This document shows positions 1 through 12,500 of a stretch of 64,000 nt of DNA, in pieces. The DNA lies in NCBI RefSeq assembly GCF_037975245.1, contig NC_092570.1:701501-765500 (forward strand), in the 5' to 3' direction. A model generated the notes under the pieces. That model saw nothing but the letters and a program-made list of their open reading frames with translations, had not been told where the DNA came from and did not search any database. Position numbers and translations under genes: made by a program. The DNA comes from Apostichopus japonicus (Eukaryota; Echinodermata; Holothuroidea; Aspidochirotida; Stichopodidae). Positions within the stretch are counted from its first letter, which is position 1; each line of letters begins with the position of its first letter.

Positions 1-3000
1 GTAGGCAGATGACATCCATTGATGACGGACAGAAATAACACGTAAAATGTTTCTGAGATTTTTAGCGATGTGCTTGACCTTAGATCTATTGATTCGTGAC
101 TAAAATTGTATTCTTAATGTTGCAAAGAAGGGGGGAAAAGGAGTAAGAAAGAAATAATATGACCGGTTTTGTCGTACCTGTCTCTCTACACAAATGCACC
201 TTTCTAAACATAATATCCCAAGGGAAGTTGGGACAGATCGCATATTTGGTATGTAATTGTACTTCATTGAGTACAAGAAGCCTAATATTGTGGGCAGAAG
301 TCAATAGTCGTTTGAGGTCACCAGGGGTCAAATTGGGAAAACCATGTTTTACATAAAGGACAGATGTCATATTTAGTATGTTGATGTATCTATCACATTT
401 AGTACAAGAAGCCTGTTGTTGGGGTCAATGGTCATTTCAGGAGAGCCTGTGTCATTGTGAATTTATTATTTGTCACATCATACTGCTTTTCGCTGTATTA
501 CTAAGATCAAGTATGTTGTTCACCCTCACTATACATTACGTCCGATTCAGGAAGAAAACTGCTCATGTTACATCATCAAAAAAACAATGCATTTTTGCAT
601 TCTATTTTTATTTTTTATTTTTATATTTTTATTTTTGTCTTCCACGAAATGTTCTGTCAAATTTTGCAGTTCACGCATTGTTCACAGTAGATCACTCTTC
701 TGCCTAAGGATGTGGGAGGAAAAATCCGCCTTTTTCTATCCCAATCTGTTAGATTGTTTTGAGAGATGGCTTCTTTTTTTAATATTACCCTCCAATTCAT
801 TCAATACACTGTATTAAATTTGATGCATTTCCTGGAGTGGGTGTTGAAATCATTGGGTTTCCTTTCTTGTTTTGCATCCGCTTAATTAATCGCATTTGAT
901 ATATTTTTGGTTCATCGGTCGTCTGTGTGTACATCACTTGATGAATATGCTACCATATGGTTAGCTTGTGCTCATTATTCTATAGGAAAGAGCATCAAGC
1001 TGATAGTCGGTTAGTTTTATTGTTACAAAAATGCAGATATGACATGGACATCATGAGGTAGTTGAAAAGTCCACTAAAATAACAAGCAAAATTGTGGAAT
1101 TTACGCATAAATTTTGAATTTTTGGATGCTAAAAACAAGACATAATAATAAAAAAATGTGTGACAAAGTTATCTGCATTTGAATTAATTTGTGTAGAAAA
1201 CTTTGTAATAATTGATGTAATGGTTGTAACCGCATGTAACCGATGTAACCGCACTAAGACCTGGTTAATTTAGTTATTGGTGGTTTCCAGGAAGCTGCCT
1301 GTGCATAATGAACAATGCATGATTTGGTGAAATCTTATAATTAATCCAGTGCAGGAAAATGAAGCTGTAAGGAAGAGGTGTCTTTGCACGTTTCAAAGGA
1401 AAAGTGAAGGAGTTTGAGGAGACTGTTGTCATGGTTTGGGAGGGATTGGGAAGTGGAAAATAGTTTTTAGGAAGGAAATTTATCATATTCTTTAAAAAGA
1501 GTTGTGGGGATCAGAATCTCTCACCTTCTTGCTTACCTGTCAGTGATCTTATTGTAGAAATGTAACCATAATTCTGTTGTAATTTGTTGAATGATAGAAA
1601 AGATGACAAATAAAATTAATTGTCTTGAACCAAGTATGAAAAATATATAAAAGATATGAGGACTTGACATTTTTGTCCAAGGAAAAAGCAAACAACAAAC
1701 AGGCTTAGGGCACATTTAAAGGATCAAACTTACTCACTTCTGGGTGGGGGGGGGGGGTGGGGTTAGCGATGTCAAACCATCAGTACTTTATTATTCAGCT
1801 CTTTAGTGCTGTTGGTTTGTCAGTTCAGATTATCTCTTGCCTGGTTTAATATAAACTCCTCCATTATCTGGTATGGGATGTATTATGCATATACTGAGTG
1901 GACATCCTTCAATCACCACCTCTGCAGTGGCAGGGGATACCTATTTTGGGAGAATCAGTTGACCTTTTAGACTTGCTAATCTCATTTTGGTCTATATTTA
2001 TATTGACCTAGCTGAGTTCAGGTAATAAATCCGTCAATGGGGGGAATTCTTCAGTCTTGTGTTTGGTGTCAGGTGCCTTCTGTTTATAGCTCCATGGTGA
2101 GAGTAAGAGTAGAAGTCACAAGTTTAGAGTATACTATCTTCCCTGTATTTAATTATATTTAAAGCACTTTACCAATACATGGAATAATAAATCAATTATA
2201 GGATATAATTAGCAGCCTTCTCTAAAGTAAATCTATAAATGCCACCTTCTTTTTATCTTTTCTCCGATTAAAAAATATCTTCCCACCTCTCAACCCACTC
2301 ACTCTCTCTTAGCTCTCTCATGATCACGGACAAACAAACATGATTAGATTCTCTCTCCTCACAAAGCTATATGTAAACAGCAGAAGCTTGGTCAACATGT
2401 GCAATAAGAGGAGAGAAGATTTGTGGAGTAAACCTCATCATCTGTTGTTTTCCACTAGAGATGGTTGCTAAGGAAGACATGTATGATATGACATGATATA
2501 TATAGATGACTGGATTTTTTTTAATGTTATCTTTATTGAAGCAATATTTCCTGGCCTGATGAGGGGGAGGGAAAGAGGGTTTGATTTCAGGGAGATATAG
2601 CCCTTGGGCCAGGCCTGTATCAATGGAGAAATGGTTTATACATATATAATATATGTGAAACACTTTCACAAATTTTTTCTCCCCTTTAAAGGAATTATAC
2701 AGCAAACTTGTTAGCATATGTGATGCACGGGACATATCTCCATGACTAGTGTGTATTGACCTTGATACTGTTTGTATCTTTCTTGGAGTATCTGATCATG
2801 ATGAAATGTTTGAAAGGAAGAATAAAACTCAAATCACAGAGTATAGCAGAAATGGTTCCATTCCATTCTCCTTTAATAAAGAGCAGTTGTGCGCTTAACA
2901 TGGCAGTGTACCATTGTACCTTAAAACAAATAACCCTTCTCCATTTATACCCCTGGCCCCTGGCCTCTATCTTCCTGAACCCAAACCCCTATCCTCCCCC

Positions 3001-3496
3001 ACCACCCCTCCCCCACCTCCCCCCTCATCAGGCCAGGCAATATTACTTTAATAAAGATAACATAAATCATATCAACAGTCATAAGGAGCATTTATGCTAC
3101 ATTTGTATTGGCTCATTATCTGTTAAATTATATTTGTTAACTGACTTGACCTTCAGACTGAAAATCATGTCATGCAGTTACCAAAACACTAACAAATTGT
3201 AATGCTGACTTACTATGTAAACTTTTGCTAACTTCCATCCACCACTTGTTTGGAAACCTGTGCTAGCTTCCACACAGTGTGACTCTTTATGATCTAGTAC
3301 TATACTGAATAAGCACACATATATGTACACGTACGTACACTGTACTGTTTACAGTAAACAGTACTCATTAGACCAGTTTACTGCATTCAATAGAACTCAG
3401 CAGTTGTGTATGAAGAATCCACCTGTTTCTGTAAATGCAGAAGACTTGTATTGATCCACTTTCTGTGTGATACCAGAAGGATCTTATATAGCAATA
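1..3496. other. Upstream or intronic region, no gene supported
   Basis: No exon-like open frame with family similarity on either strand. Holds a copy of the GGTCA-rich dispersed repeat (about 199-440), a poly-G run near 1745-1757, and AT-rich unique DNA. If the canonical FNDC3 N-terminal exons lie left of the window, this is intron; if exon 1 at 3497 is the true start, its last part is promoter and 5' UTR. Confidence 0.5.
3342..3364. promoter_or_regulatory. Perfect 23-base palindrome with opposed forkhead-type sites
   Basis: Arms GTACTGTTTAC and GTAAACAGTAC flank one base, a perfect inverted repeat. Each arm contains TGTTTAC/GTAAACA, the forkhead core. It lies about 130 bases before the candidate FNDC3 start codon. 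Regulatory function is inference. Confidence 0.35.
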
Positions 3497-3524
3497 ATGG
3501 CAGAACCTGATGATATTACCAAAG
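3497..3524 (+). CDS. FNDC3A: FNDC3 candidate exon 1 (start codon)
   Basis: ATG with A at -3 and G at +4, nine codons (MAEPDDITK) and a phase-1 GTAGGC donor. An in-frame TGA at 3452 precedes it, so this ATG is the first possible start in its frame. Phase fits exon 2 exactly, giving a total frame divisible by three. It does not encode the proline-rich segment of vertebrate FNDC3 proteins, so it may be an alternative first exon or a chance fit. Confidence 0.5.
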
Positions 3525-6500
3525 GTAGGCTAGGCCAGCTCATGTTGAAAATGATGTGAATATTATGATGTAGCCTAGCCTAGCATACTAATCATACCAT
3601 ATGTTTAGTAAAGAACCTTGCTAACCGACAGTTACTCCAATTGTTACACTGCTGCCAGTATACTTTGATCTCAATTGAAAAGATAAATCATGTTACCACT
3701 TACACTGTAGTATTTTGTTTCACTTATTTTGTACATGTGGGAATTTTTTCATCTTTCCATGCATGATTTTGACATACTGTAGATCCCGTGCAGACTCACT
3801 TTAGCCTAGGCCTTACCTTCATTACAATGTGCTATTGCAAGCTTATGATACCATCATTTACAAACGAAGAGACTTGATTTGTTCCACAAATTTTCTCAAT
3901 AACACTGGAAGCTTTTCTAAAGATTACTCACAAGCACAGGTCTAGCTTAGGCTGTATGTTTGCCTTCATTCATTTACACCCATAGTAAGGCATTTATGAG
4001 TTAGATCATTAAACCATGAAGACAACACAACATACATCATACATGTGTACATACAAAGTATGCTCAAAGACATACATTCACCTTGAGTCTGTTGTGTAGG
4101 CTGTGCATAGCTTCTGTTAGTAGCTTTGCCATTGGTGCCAAGTTAATAATGCATTAGCAATGATCTGTAGTAGGTAGCGAGTGCCAGCTAATCCTATGTG
4201 TTGTTTGGTGGTATGGTACATGGTAATCTTACCTGTCATATAAACCAGACTTCCCTCAAAGGTTAAAAGGTCATGAACGACTGCCAAAATATATATCAGT
4301 ATCTAAGAATATAGGAAGTTAACAATCTTGTGCTGCCAGTGGGTGGGATTTTCCCACCACAGTTTGAGGTTAGTGTATAGGTTGTAGCATTTTAAACCTA
4401 ATCTGTTTTTTTTTTAAATATGATGTGTAGTCCCTCTTAAAGCCTGATAAAGCCTTGTTCTGCTTTCCATGATGAAAAAGGTATTACTGATAACTTAATC
4501 CAAAGTTTTGGTTCGGATGTTTGCCAGGTATGTTAGAGTTCAATTGAGCTAACCCTTTCACCATCTCAACATTTAACAGGGTACTGTTGAAAAAAGCGGA
4601 TTTTTGGTACTTCTAAATGGTAGGGGTTATTTTTGGCTTCTATTGTTGTACAAATCATAAACTATAAACCATGTGCAAAACAGGAAAAGCACATTTTCAA
4701 AATTTGAAAACTTATGAACTTCCCCTCTGCTCTATGATATGAAAGTGGAACAGTTACCACATTTAATACCGAAAGCTTTGGAAAACTACAAGGGTTACAA
4801 GGACTTCTCACATTAAACTATGCAATAAATCTAGAAAATTCTTTCAAGTGTTGCTCATAAAGAGAAATTCAAAATTCTAGAAGAGAATTTTTTTTTTTTG
4901 GGGGGGGGGGTTTCATTCCCCTGAGGTTTGTCAGCTAGGTTAGAGGTGTAGTTATCCACCCAAATTTTTCATTTCATTATTTTCTGTGAAGTTCAGTGGT
5001 CATTTTGGGTCAACAGAGGTCAAAGTCCGAAAACTTTGCCAGCTCAAAACGGGAATGGGTAAAAGAAAATGTCCTCTTATACCTACATATATATATATAT
5101 ATGTGTGTATATTTCACATAGGAAGACGGTTCTTTCTGGATATTGAAACATTTTGGAAAACAAATTCTATATTGTGAAATCTCTACCAGTGAATAAAATG
5201 GTTAATGTCCACAAGGGAGTGCTAAATGAGTGAAAATAAGAGCTGAAAATCCCTGATCTTTCTGCTCCTCACTTATTTTGTGGACAAATTTAACTCACTT
5301 GCTCTACATTAGTCAGATAGTTAAGTTGAATTTTGAGCAAATTGTATGGCAAGGAATCACAAAGCCAATTGGCTTTCTGGTTACAAACCATGAAGCCTTT
5401 AAGGTGGCAATCTCATAGCCAGAGTTTTATTTAGTAACTTATATATTTATTTTGCTTTTTGTGGGGGGGGGGAAGGGGGCCACAAGTGTGGGCTAACATT
5501 CATCCTTGTGAGGATTCTGAGAAGAGAGTGTGCTTGCTACGATCCTGATGGGGTAGGACTGAAAAGCCATTGGAAAAAATTATCATCACTAGAGCTGTTT
5601 ACAGCTGTGTGATTGCTGAATGTTTTTAATGAATCAAAGTCTGCTTCATTGACTGAACAAGGACAAAGAATAGACAATATATCCACACCCTGTACATGGA
5701 TTAGACAGATGTGGAGCTCATTGACTCTTGAAGTGGGCGGTGTCTTGGCCTCTTGCCCAATCTGAGTGAATTCAAAATATCAAACTATTTTGGAGACATT
5801 TTTTTTAATAAGCATGATAAATCATATATATTGCAGACACTTCATGCTTCACTATCCATCTTAGTTTGCTTCAAGTGGTAGTTTAATATGCATAAAATGG
5901 TGGAAACCACAAGCATAAGGTTCATCACTTCAGTTACTTATTACTCAAAATGAGTAATCCCTGATCAAAGTTTTGTTCTCACCAAATGACTGCTACTGTA
6001 AATAGAGTGTAATTTAATTAATTTGATTCTGAAATGTCCTTGCCTCTAAGACAATTTAGCAATTATTTTTTGTGATAACATGTGAAAGTAATATATTTTG
6101 GAAAGACATTTTTTAACATTTTCCATCACTATTTGGTCCTTATCAGGTTTAATACTTAGTTTGGTAGATTTGCCAGCCTTTTTGTGTTTCCTTAGATACA
6201 AGGGCCACCGACTGTCATTACTTTATTAGAAAGGCATATTTTTGATGGGGTTAAGGGTCTGGAGGCGGAGGGGAAAGTGGGTTATGATATTATATTAGCA
6301 AGGGAGAATACTGCTGAAACACAGACTGTTATGATAGATGGAGCTTGTATTCATATGTTCAGAGGTATTTGGTACAATGTTTTAGTAATTCATGATGCCG
6401 AATGTTCTTTAAATATTTCCACTTCACAGAGCAGAGTCACAGGCCTCTTCTTCCACGGTCACGGTCCAGAGACGAAAGAGCTGATAAACAGAGAGAGAAA

Positions 6501-9500
6501 CTACAGAGGAAATTGATTGACCGAAAGAAAGAGAATGGTGGCTATATCAGCAGTCCTCAAACTTCGCCAAGGTCAGTAGTCTTAACAGGGTGAAGGAAAT
6601 GGAGGGTGGGGAAAAAACAGGAGATGACTGAGCTGACACCCCACCCCCCTACCCCCACCCCTAAAGTAAAGGAAGATTGCACCACTGTCAATAAATAGTC
6701 TTTAGACTAGGTTGTAGTTAGTACTTAGGTGACCTGTCTACCAAATTCTTAGTGTATGTGTATGGAGGGAATAATTTGAAGCTTTACACTTCCAGAATGG
6801 AGGTATGAAGGAGGGGGGGGGAGAGTGGGGGTGAGGACAGAGTGGGGGTGAGGACAATGGTGGTAGTGCTTCATCTATTTCTTACCTTATGACTTCCGGT
6901 ACTTTTACCATGAAGATTGACAGTCCTTTTTCTCATCGGATCTTTTTCTTCCATTAAAAGGAAACTTAAAAATTGAATGTTCTTCTGATTTCACAACCAA
7001 GTGGAATTTTTATACATGTGCTGATGTATAATGTTGACTTCATCTTTGTGTATTTACAAAATCAGGGGTCACAGTAGCAGCTCTAGTCGTGGTAGCTCCA
7101 CATCGCCGCGAGAAAACCGTAGTACCAGCCACAGACCAACAGAGAACGGGACAGGTAGCAGAGGCGGCCACCAGAGGAGGAGACGACAAAACAGTTCCAG
7201 TCCAAGGAACGGAGATGCTGAAGGTGAGTCAATGTCAATGTTTCCTTCAAGGAAAGAGGTGTGAAAATTGCAATACCAAGCATAAAGCTTGAGAGTTTGT
7301 GCCTCTAGTATGTGCCTCTTAACTAGTTTCACATGTGGTCTATTGATACTTCAGCATCGCTAGTATAGATCTGTGTCATTGCTGATTTTGTTTTTCAGTA
7401 CCAGTATAGAATTATTGTCTCAAGGTTGCTGTTGGAATACATGCACAGGAGACTTGCACTAACATGTGCTATGGTTAACAGGCAATACAAAATGGGGAGT
7501 TAGCTTGTCTCTACATCATCTCTTGAAATTAAGCTGATTCCTAACAATGCAGCAAATTTGAACAGGATAGCAGATAGTTTACTAGAAAATTGTAGATTCG
7601 GGACGGACATAGTAAGCTGGCAGTAAACTGTAAGTGTGTTGGGGAGGGGGCATTGCTAATGCTACTAATGTTTTGCAGTTCAGGTGATTGAAAAGTGCAC
7701 CGTTTGGAGGGGAGACAGGTAAGTTCTTGTTGTTGTGAATTCTCAGACCAAACCTAAGTTTTGGGGTTCCTAGAACACTGCCCAGGCTTTCTTTTTCATT
7801 ATCAGTTCTAATTGGGTGGTTACTTAATGATCTGTCATAACCTTTGACTTTATTTCATCATGATTCCATTGCCTGAATGAGAACAAATGCCTCACTGCAT
7901 ACAGTATTTTGTTGTGTTCACTCTTGTATTTTGCTGCCGCATTCGTACCATTGACGTTACGTAATATCATGGCAATCGTGAGCAGCTTTTCCATCCGTTC
8001 CTTGAGATTGACACATCTAGACAACTCTCTTTGCATCTGCTTCCAACTTCTGATAAAACATGGTTCGCATTTTCACGGAACTAAACGAGAGGAGTCTCTC
8101 ACCGATTACCCTAGTGTTTTGTCCATAGCCGTTCTTTGTTAGATTTAGTACAAACACGACCAATCAGATGCAGGCTAATTGTCCCAATTATGCCCAACAA
8201 ACTTCGTGAGGTATTGATTCAGTAGCGTCCATTACAGTCACGACGACAAGCCTGTTTCTGCAATGTTTCTCCTGTGATGCCAATGACCCCAAGAGAATTG
8301 AGATCAAAATATGTTTATAGGGCAGGTCTGTGTCGTCTAACCAGTAAGCTAAGATGGCACTCCATGAAGACGTCTCCTCCCTCTCCTCATTTATAATGTT
8401 TGTTTATGTTAGGCCGCTGGAATGTAGGATGTTTTTTCTCTAGCCTTCTTTCATTATGAATCGCCCTTACCAGTTCAGTGAATGGAGATTATCTGGTTTC
8501 GTAGAAGGATCAGCTGAACATGTCACTGGCTATGTTCTTGCTTTGTGTTACAATGCATTTATATACTCCTCTTGTCATGTAAACTACATCAGTGGTAAAT
8601 GGAGCATGACATTTTGACCAAAATCTCTCAACAAAATGATAAGATATGGAGTAGAAAGGAACATTGAAAACTGGGAATGAGACAAATTGTGTGTGTGTGT
8701 GTGTGCAGTGGGTGGGGTGGGTGTATGTGTGGTGGGATGGGTGGGTGTATGTTGGGTGGGTGTGTATATGTGTGGTGTCTGTGAGTGGGTGGGTGTATGT
8801 GGGTTGTGTATATGTGGAGGGGTTGTTGTATGTGCAGTGGGTGAGGTGTGTGTGCCGTGGTGGGTGTGGGTGGGTGGGTTATATATGGTGGGGTGTATGT
8901 GCAGTGGGTGGGTGGTGTATGTGGGGTGGGTGTATGTGGGGTGTGTATTTGGTGGGGTTGTTGTATGTGCAGTGGGTGAGGTGGTGTGTGCCATGGTGGG
9001 TGGGTGTATGTGGGTGGGCGGGTTATATATGGTGGGGTGGTGTATGTGCAGTGGGTGAGGTGGTGTATGTGCAGTGATTGGTGGGTGTTTGTGTGGTGGG
9101 ATGGGTGGAGGCTATGTAGGGGTGATGTCAGCAACTATGATCACACATTATTCTCACATGTATATGATGTATATGATAATGTATGTTTTGCAAGAGCATC
9201 CTAAAACTGTTAGCAATGATGGGTAGTATTTATTGCCAAAACAGTACTAAAGAAATGTATCTATATTTAAAACATTGACCTCGCACATTTTCTGCAAACG
9301 AAACAGCTACCCCCTCATAACTGCTCTTGAGTCTTCCCTTAACCATCAAATTTTCAATTACCATTTTCCAAAATCTCACCTTACCTTCATCCATACCTTT
9401 TGCCTTATCGTCAAGTGAGTTTATTCAAGGACTCCTACATCTCTGTTTCTTGGTAAAAGACTTCAAATCCAGTCCACCATACTTTATATATACCGTGCAG

Positions 9501-12500
9501 TGTTACAGAAAGAAATAAGTTGAAGATTTTGATGAATTTTTGGATGCTATTTGTCATTGGATATGAAAATCTCATGACTCTTCAAGTTAATGCCAAAGTT
9601 ACCTTCTTAAATGTGGATAGATTGTACTAATGTGAAAAGTATCAAAGCAACAAAATGTTGAGGTGCTAATGAAAATCCATACACAGATATACACACACAC
9701 TGTATGTATACATGTATACAACAAGTAATCAGAATTCAGCATCTGATTACATTCATCTTCCTTGTCCTCCTCCTCACGATATTTAGCTAATAGAAAAATG
9801 AAATTCCAAAGAAATTTATTTGCTTGGCACCTGAAAGTAGAAAAGTCTCTAGATTGGTAATGTGTTGGATTTTTCTCTTAAAGCAAACTTTTTGGAGTGA
9901 GTTTGATTATTGTTTTCACCATACTACCATGTTGCAAATCCAATAACCGTGTATATTATTGGCTGGACTGTTGTCAAGTTTCACTTGAAAATAATTCAAG
10001 AAAATGTTGAAAATTGTTTGCAATATACCAGATTTGATTTGTAATTGATGTAACTAAATGCTGATATATAAAGAACTGTCTAGGCGAGGAAATGTTAAGA
10101 ACCAAAAATTGGATTTATGCAATATTTAGCTGCTCCTACAACTTTTCTTGTTACAAAAGGTCTGTGATGGTATTTTAATTTGTATGAATATGCAATCATA
10201 TTTATGAGCAATACGCTGTAGGTTTGGCAAAATTAATCATTGACAAAAAAAAAAGGGCTGCTTTAATGGAAACTAACGGCATTTATAAAGAGACAACGTA
10301 CCAAAAATACCTCTAGCCTGCCCACTCGAGCTTGAGAATCAAACCACATGTTATTTCCAATTATTGGCATATTCTGCACAGTGCTGTATCTCAGTTGGGG
10401 AATATTAATGTCAAAGCCATCAGGCAAACGGTAAAGGCAGCACGTTCTTATAAACTGTCATCTGGTGTGGTAAAGATAGCAGTGGAGGATGACCTTAAGC
10501 AGGAGTGAGTCCTCGCTAAATTTAGCATTAATTACAACTCACATAACAGTGCGTAGGTTTTCCGTTGTTTATTTAAAGAAACAGGAAAATATCGTGTAGT
10601 GAATGAAATATATATATAGTCGCCTTTGAAGAATTGTTTTAGGTAGAATTTTTAGTCTTGATATGTTTTATCCAAAGGTAAAAGAAATTTTAATTGTTCC
10701 CCTCTCACCTGTACCCAGTTTACGTATGTACTTTCCATCAGATCTACAGGAACTGATTTGGCATCCCCCCCCCACACCCCATTTGGAACAAAATTTTAAA
10801 ATAAAAATGGAAAGCAGCTGTTTTATGTAACAAATATGTACGTACATTGCCAAATCAAGCAAATTTTATCGTAAACAAATTATTCTGTCACAAGTGTGTT
10901 GAATGAATACAGCCCATTCTGTACTCAGGTCAGACACTACGAATATATTTACATCATATTTATTCATAGCTTTCGGGGTGGGTAAATGATGATGGACATT
11001 GACGAGGGTGAGATTGGTGGGTGGGTAGAAAACCTCATTACAGCATGTCTTTCTCTGTTTAAACCCCTTAATGTTCCCATTCCATCCTACCCTACTCCCT
11101 CCCTCTTACCTTTTCCCTCCAGTGGGATGGTTCACTCCAGTTTCAAGACTGAAGACTTTGCGGTTTCTCATAAGTAGAATTGTTCATTTTGCATCAAAAC
11201 TTGCCTTTTTATATGCAATAAGTAAAACACACCCATAAACCCTTACTATGCAAATCCTCAGTAGACATCTCTTGGCATTTAAGGTGAATATTTTGAGAAA
11301 CTTTGATTTGTATGTATGGTTGTCTTTGGCTGATATCTATTTATAGAGAAGCAATAATCCGTGCATCTTTTTGTACTGGGAAAGAAGAGGGAAAAACTTA
11401 TCGCAGTCTTTTAGGGCATCAGGGAAACAGACCTGTGACGTAAGGACAGTAAATTGCCTTGGATGTGACGTTAACAGAAGAAATGGGGGACAAAACAAGA
11501 GAAAATGGAATAAATTTTAGTATTAATACCCATAAATGTCAAATTGTGTTTGCGAATGCCACAGGCTGTGTCAATTGTGTTGAAGATTGCAATACTTCAT
11601 ATGAAAAAGTAAAAGAAAAGACTCCTTGCACAAACAGAAAATGTTTTAAAGCAAAGAAAAAGTACAGGAAATTGTTTCATTAAAGTAAATTTATTTCCTG
11701 CCATTTTTGGTTTCGATGATAATCGTAACCTTTGCAATCATGCGTGTGTGTATGTGTGTGTGTGTGTGTGCGTTTGTGACGCCCAGCTTGTAAACACGAT
11801 ATCTCAAGAAGGGAAGCTTGGACAGTTCTCATATTTGGTACATAAGAGAACCTTATTTAGTACAAGAAGCCTATTGTTTTTGGTGTAGGTCAAAGGTCAT
11901 TTAAGGTCACCAGGGATCAAATAGTGAAAAGCTTGTAAACATGATATCTCAAGAAGCAAAGCTTGGATTGATTTCATATTTGGTATGTAGGTTGACCACA
12001 TTAAGTACAAAAAGCCTATTGTTTTTGGTGGATATCGAAGGTCATTTAGGGTCACCAGGGGTCAACTTGTAAAAACCTTTTCATAATATACGGTATCTCC
12101 CATCGTCCAGCCTATAAGTAGCTGACATGGCCGATTCGCCTCATAAGAATAGGAGAGCCTATTGACAATTGAAAATGATCTTATGGGCATCCGTAGATAT
12201 GAATCTGAACTCGCGACAATATCCCTATTGACTTAAGTGTGTCGCTAGAAGTCCTGAATTGCTATGTACATTGCTACATACATATTATTTATTTCAACTT
12301 TATTTTAAGAGGGTAGCTCGTTTAGCAATAGCTAATCTTCCACGTGGCCCTCTGATAAGACACATAATAATATAAAAGTATGAAAATTTAAGAAGTCATA
12401 AATACATTAATAATGCTTAATAAAATAGTTTTTAAAAAAATAGTTTTTAAAAAGACAAATAATAAAAAATTATTTTTAAAAAGACATATAATAATATAAA

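Noticed and set aside
8584-9134. Long open frames on both strands in the TG-rich tract
   Set aside because: Pure low-complexity translation (VCVCGWV or THPPTHTH types) of a minisatellite, with no splice or domain support.
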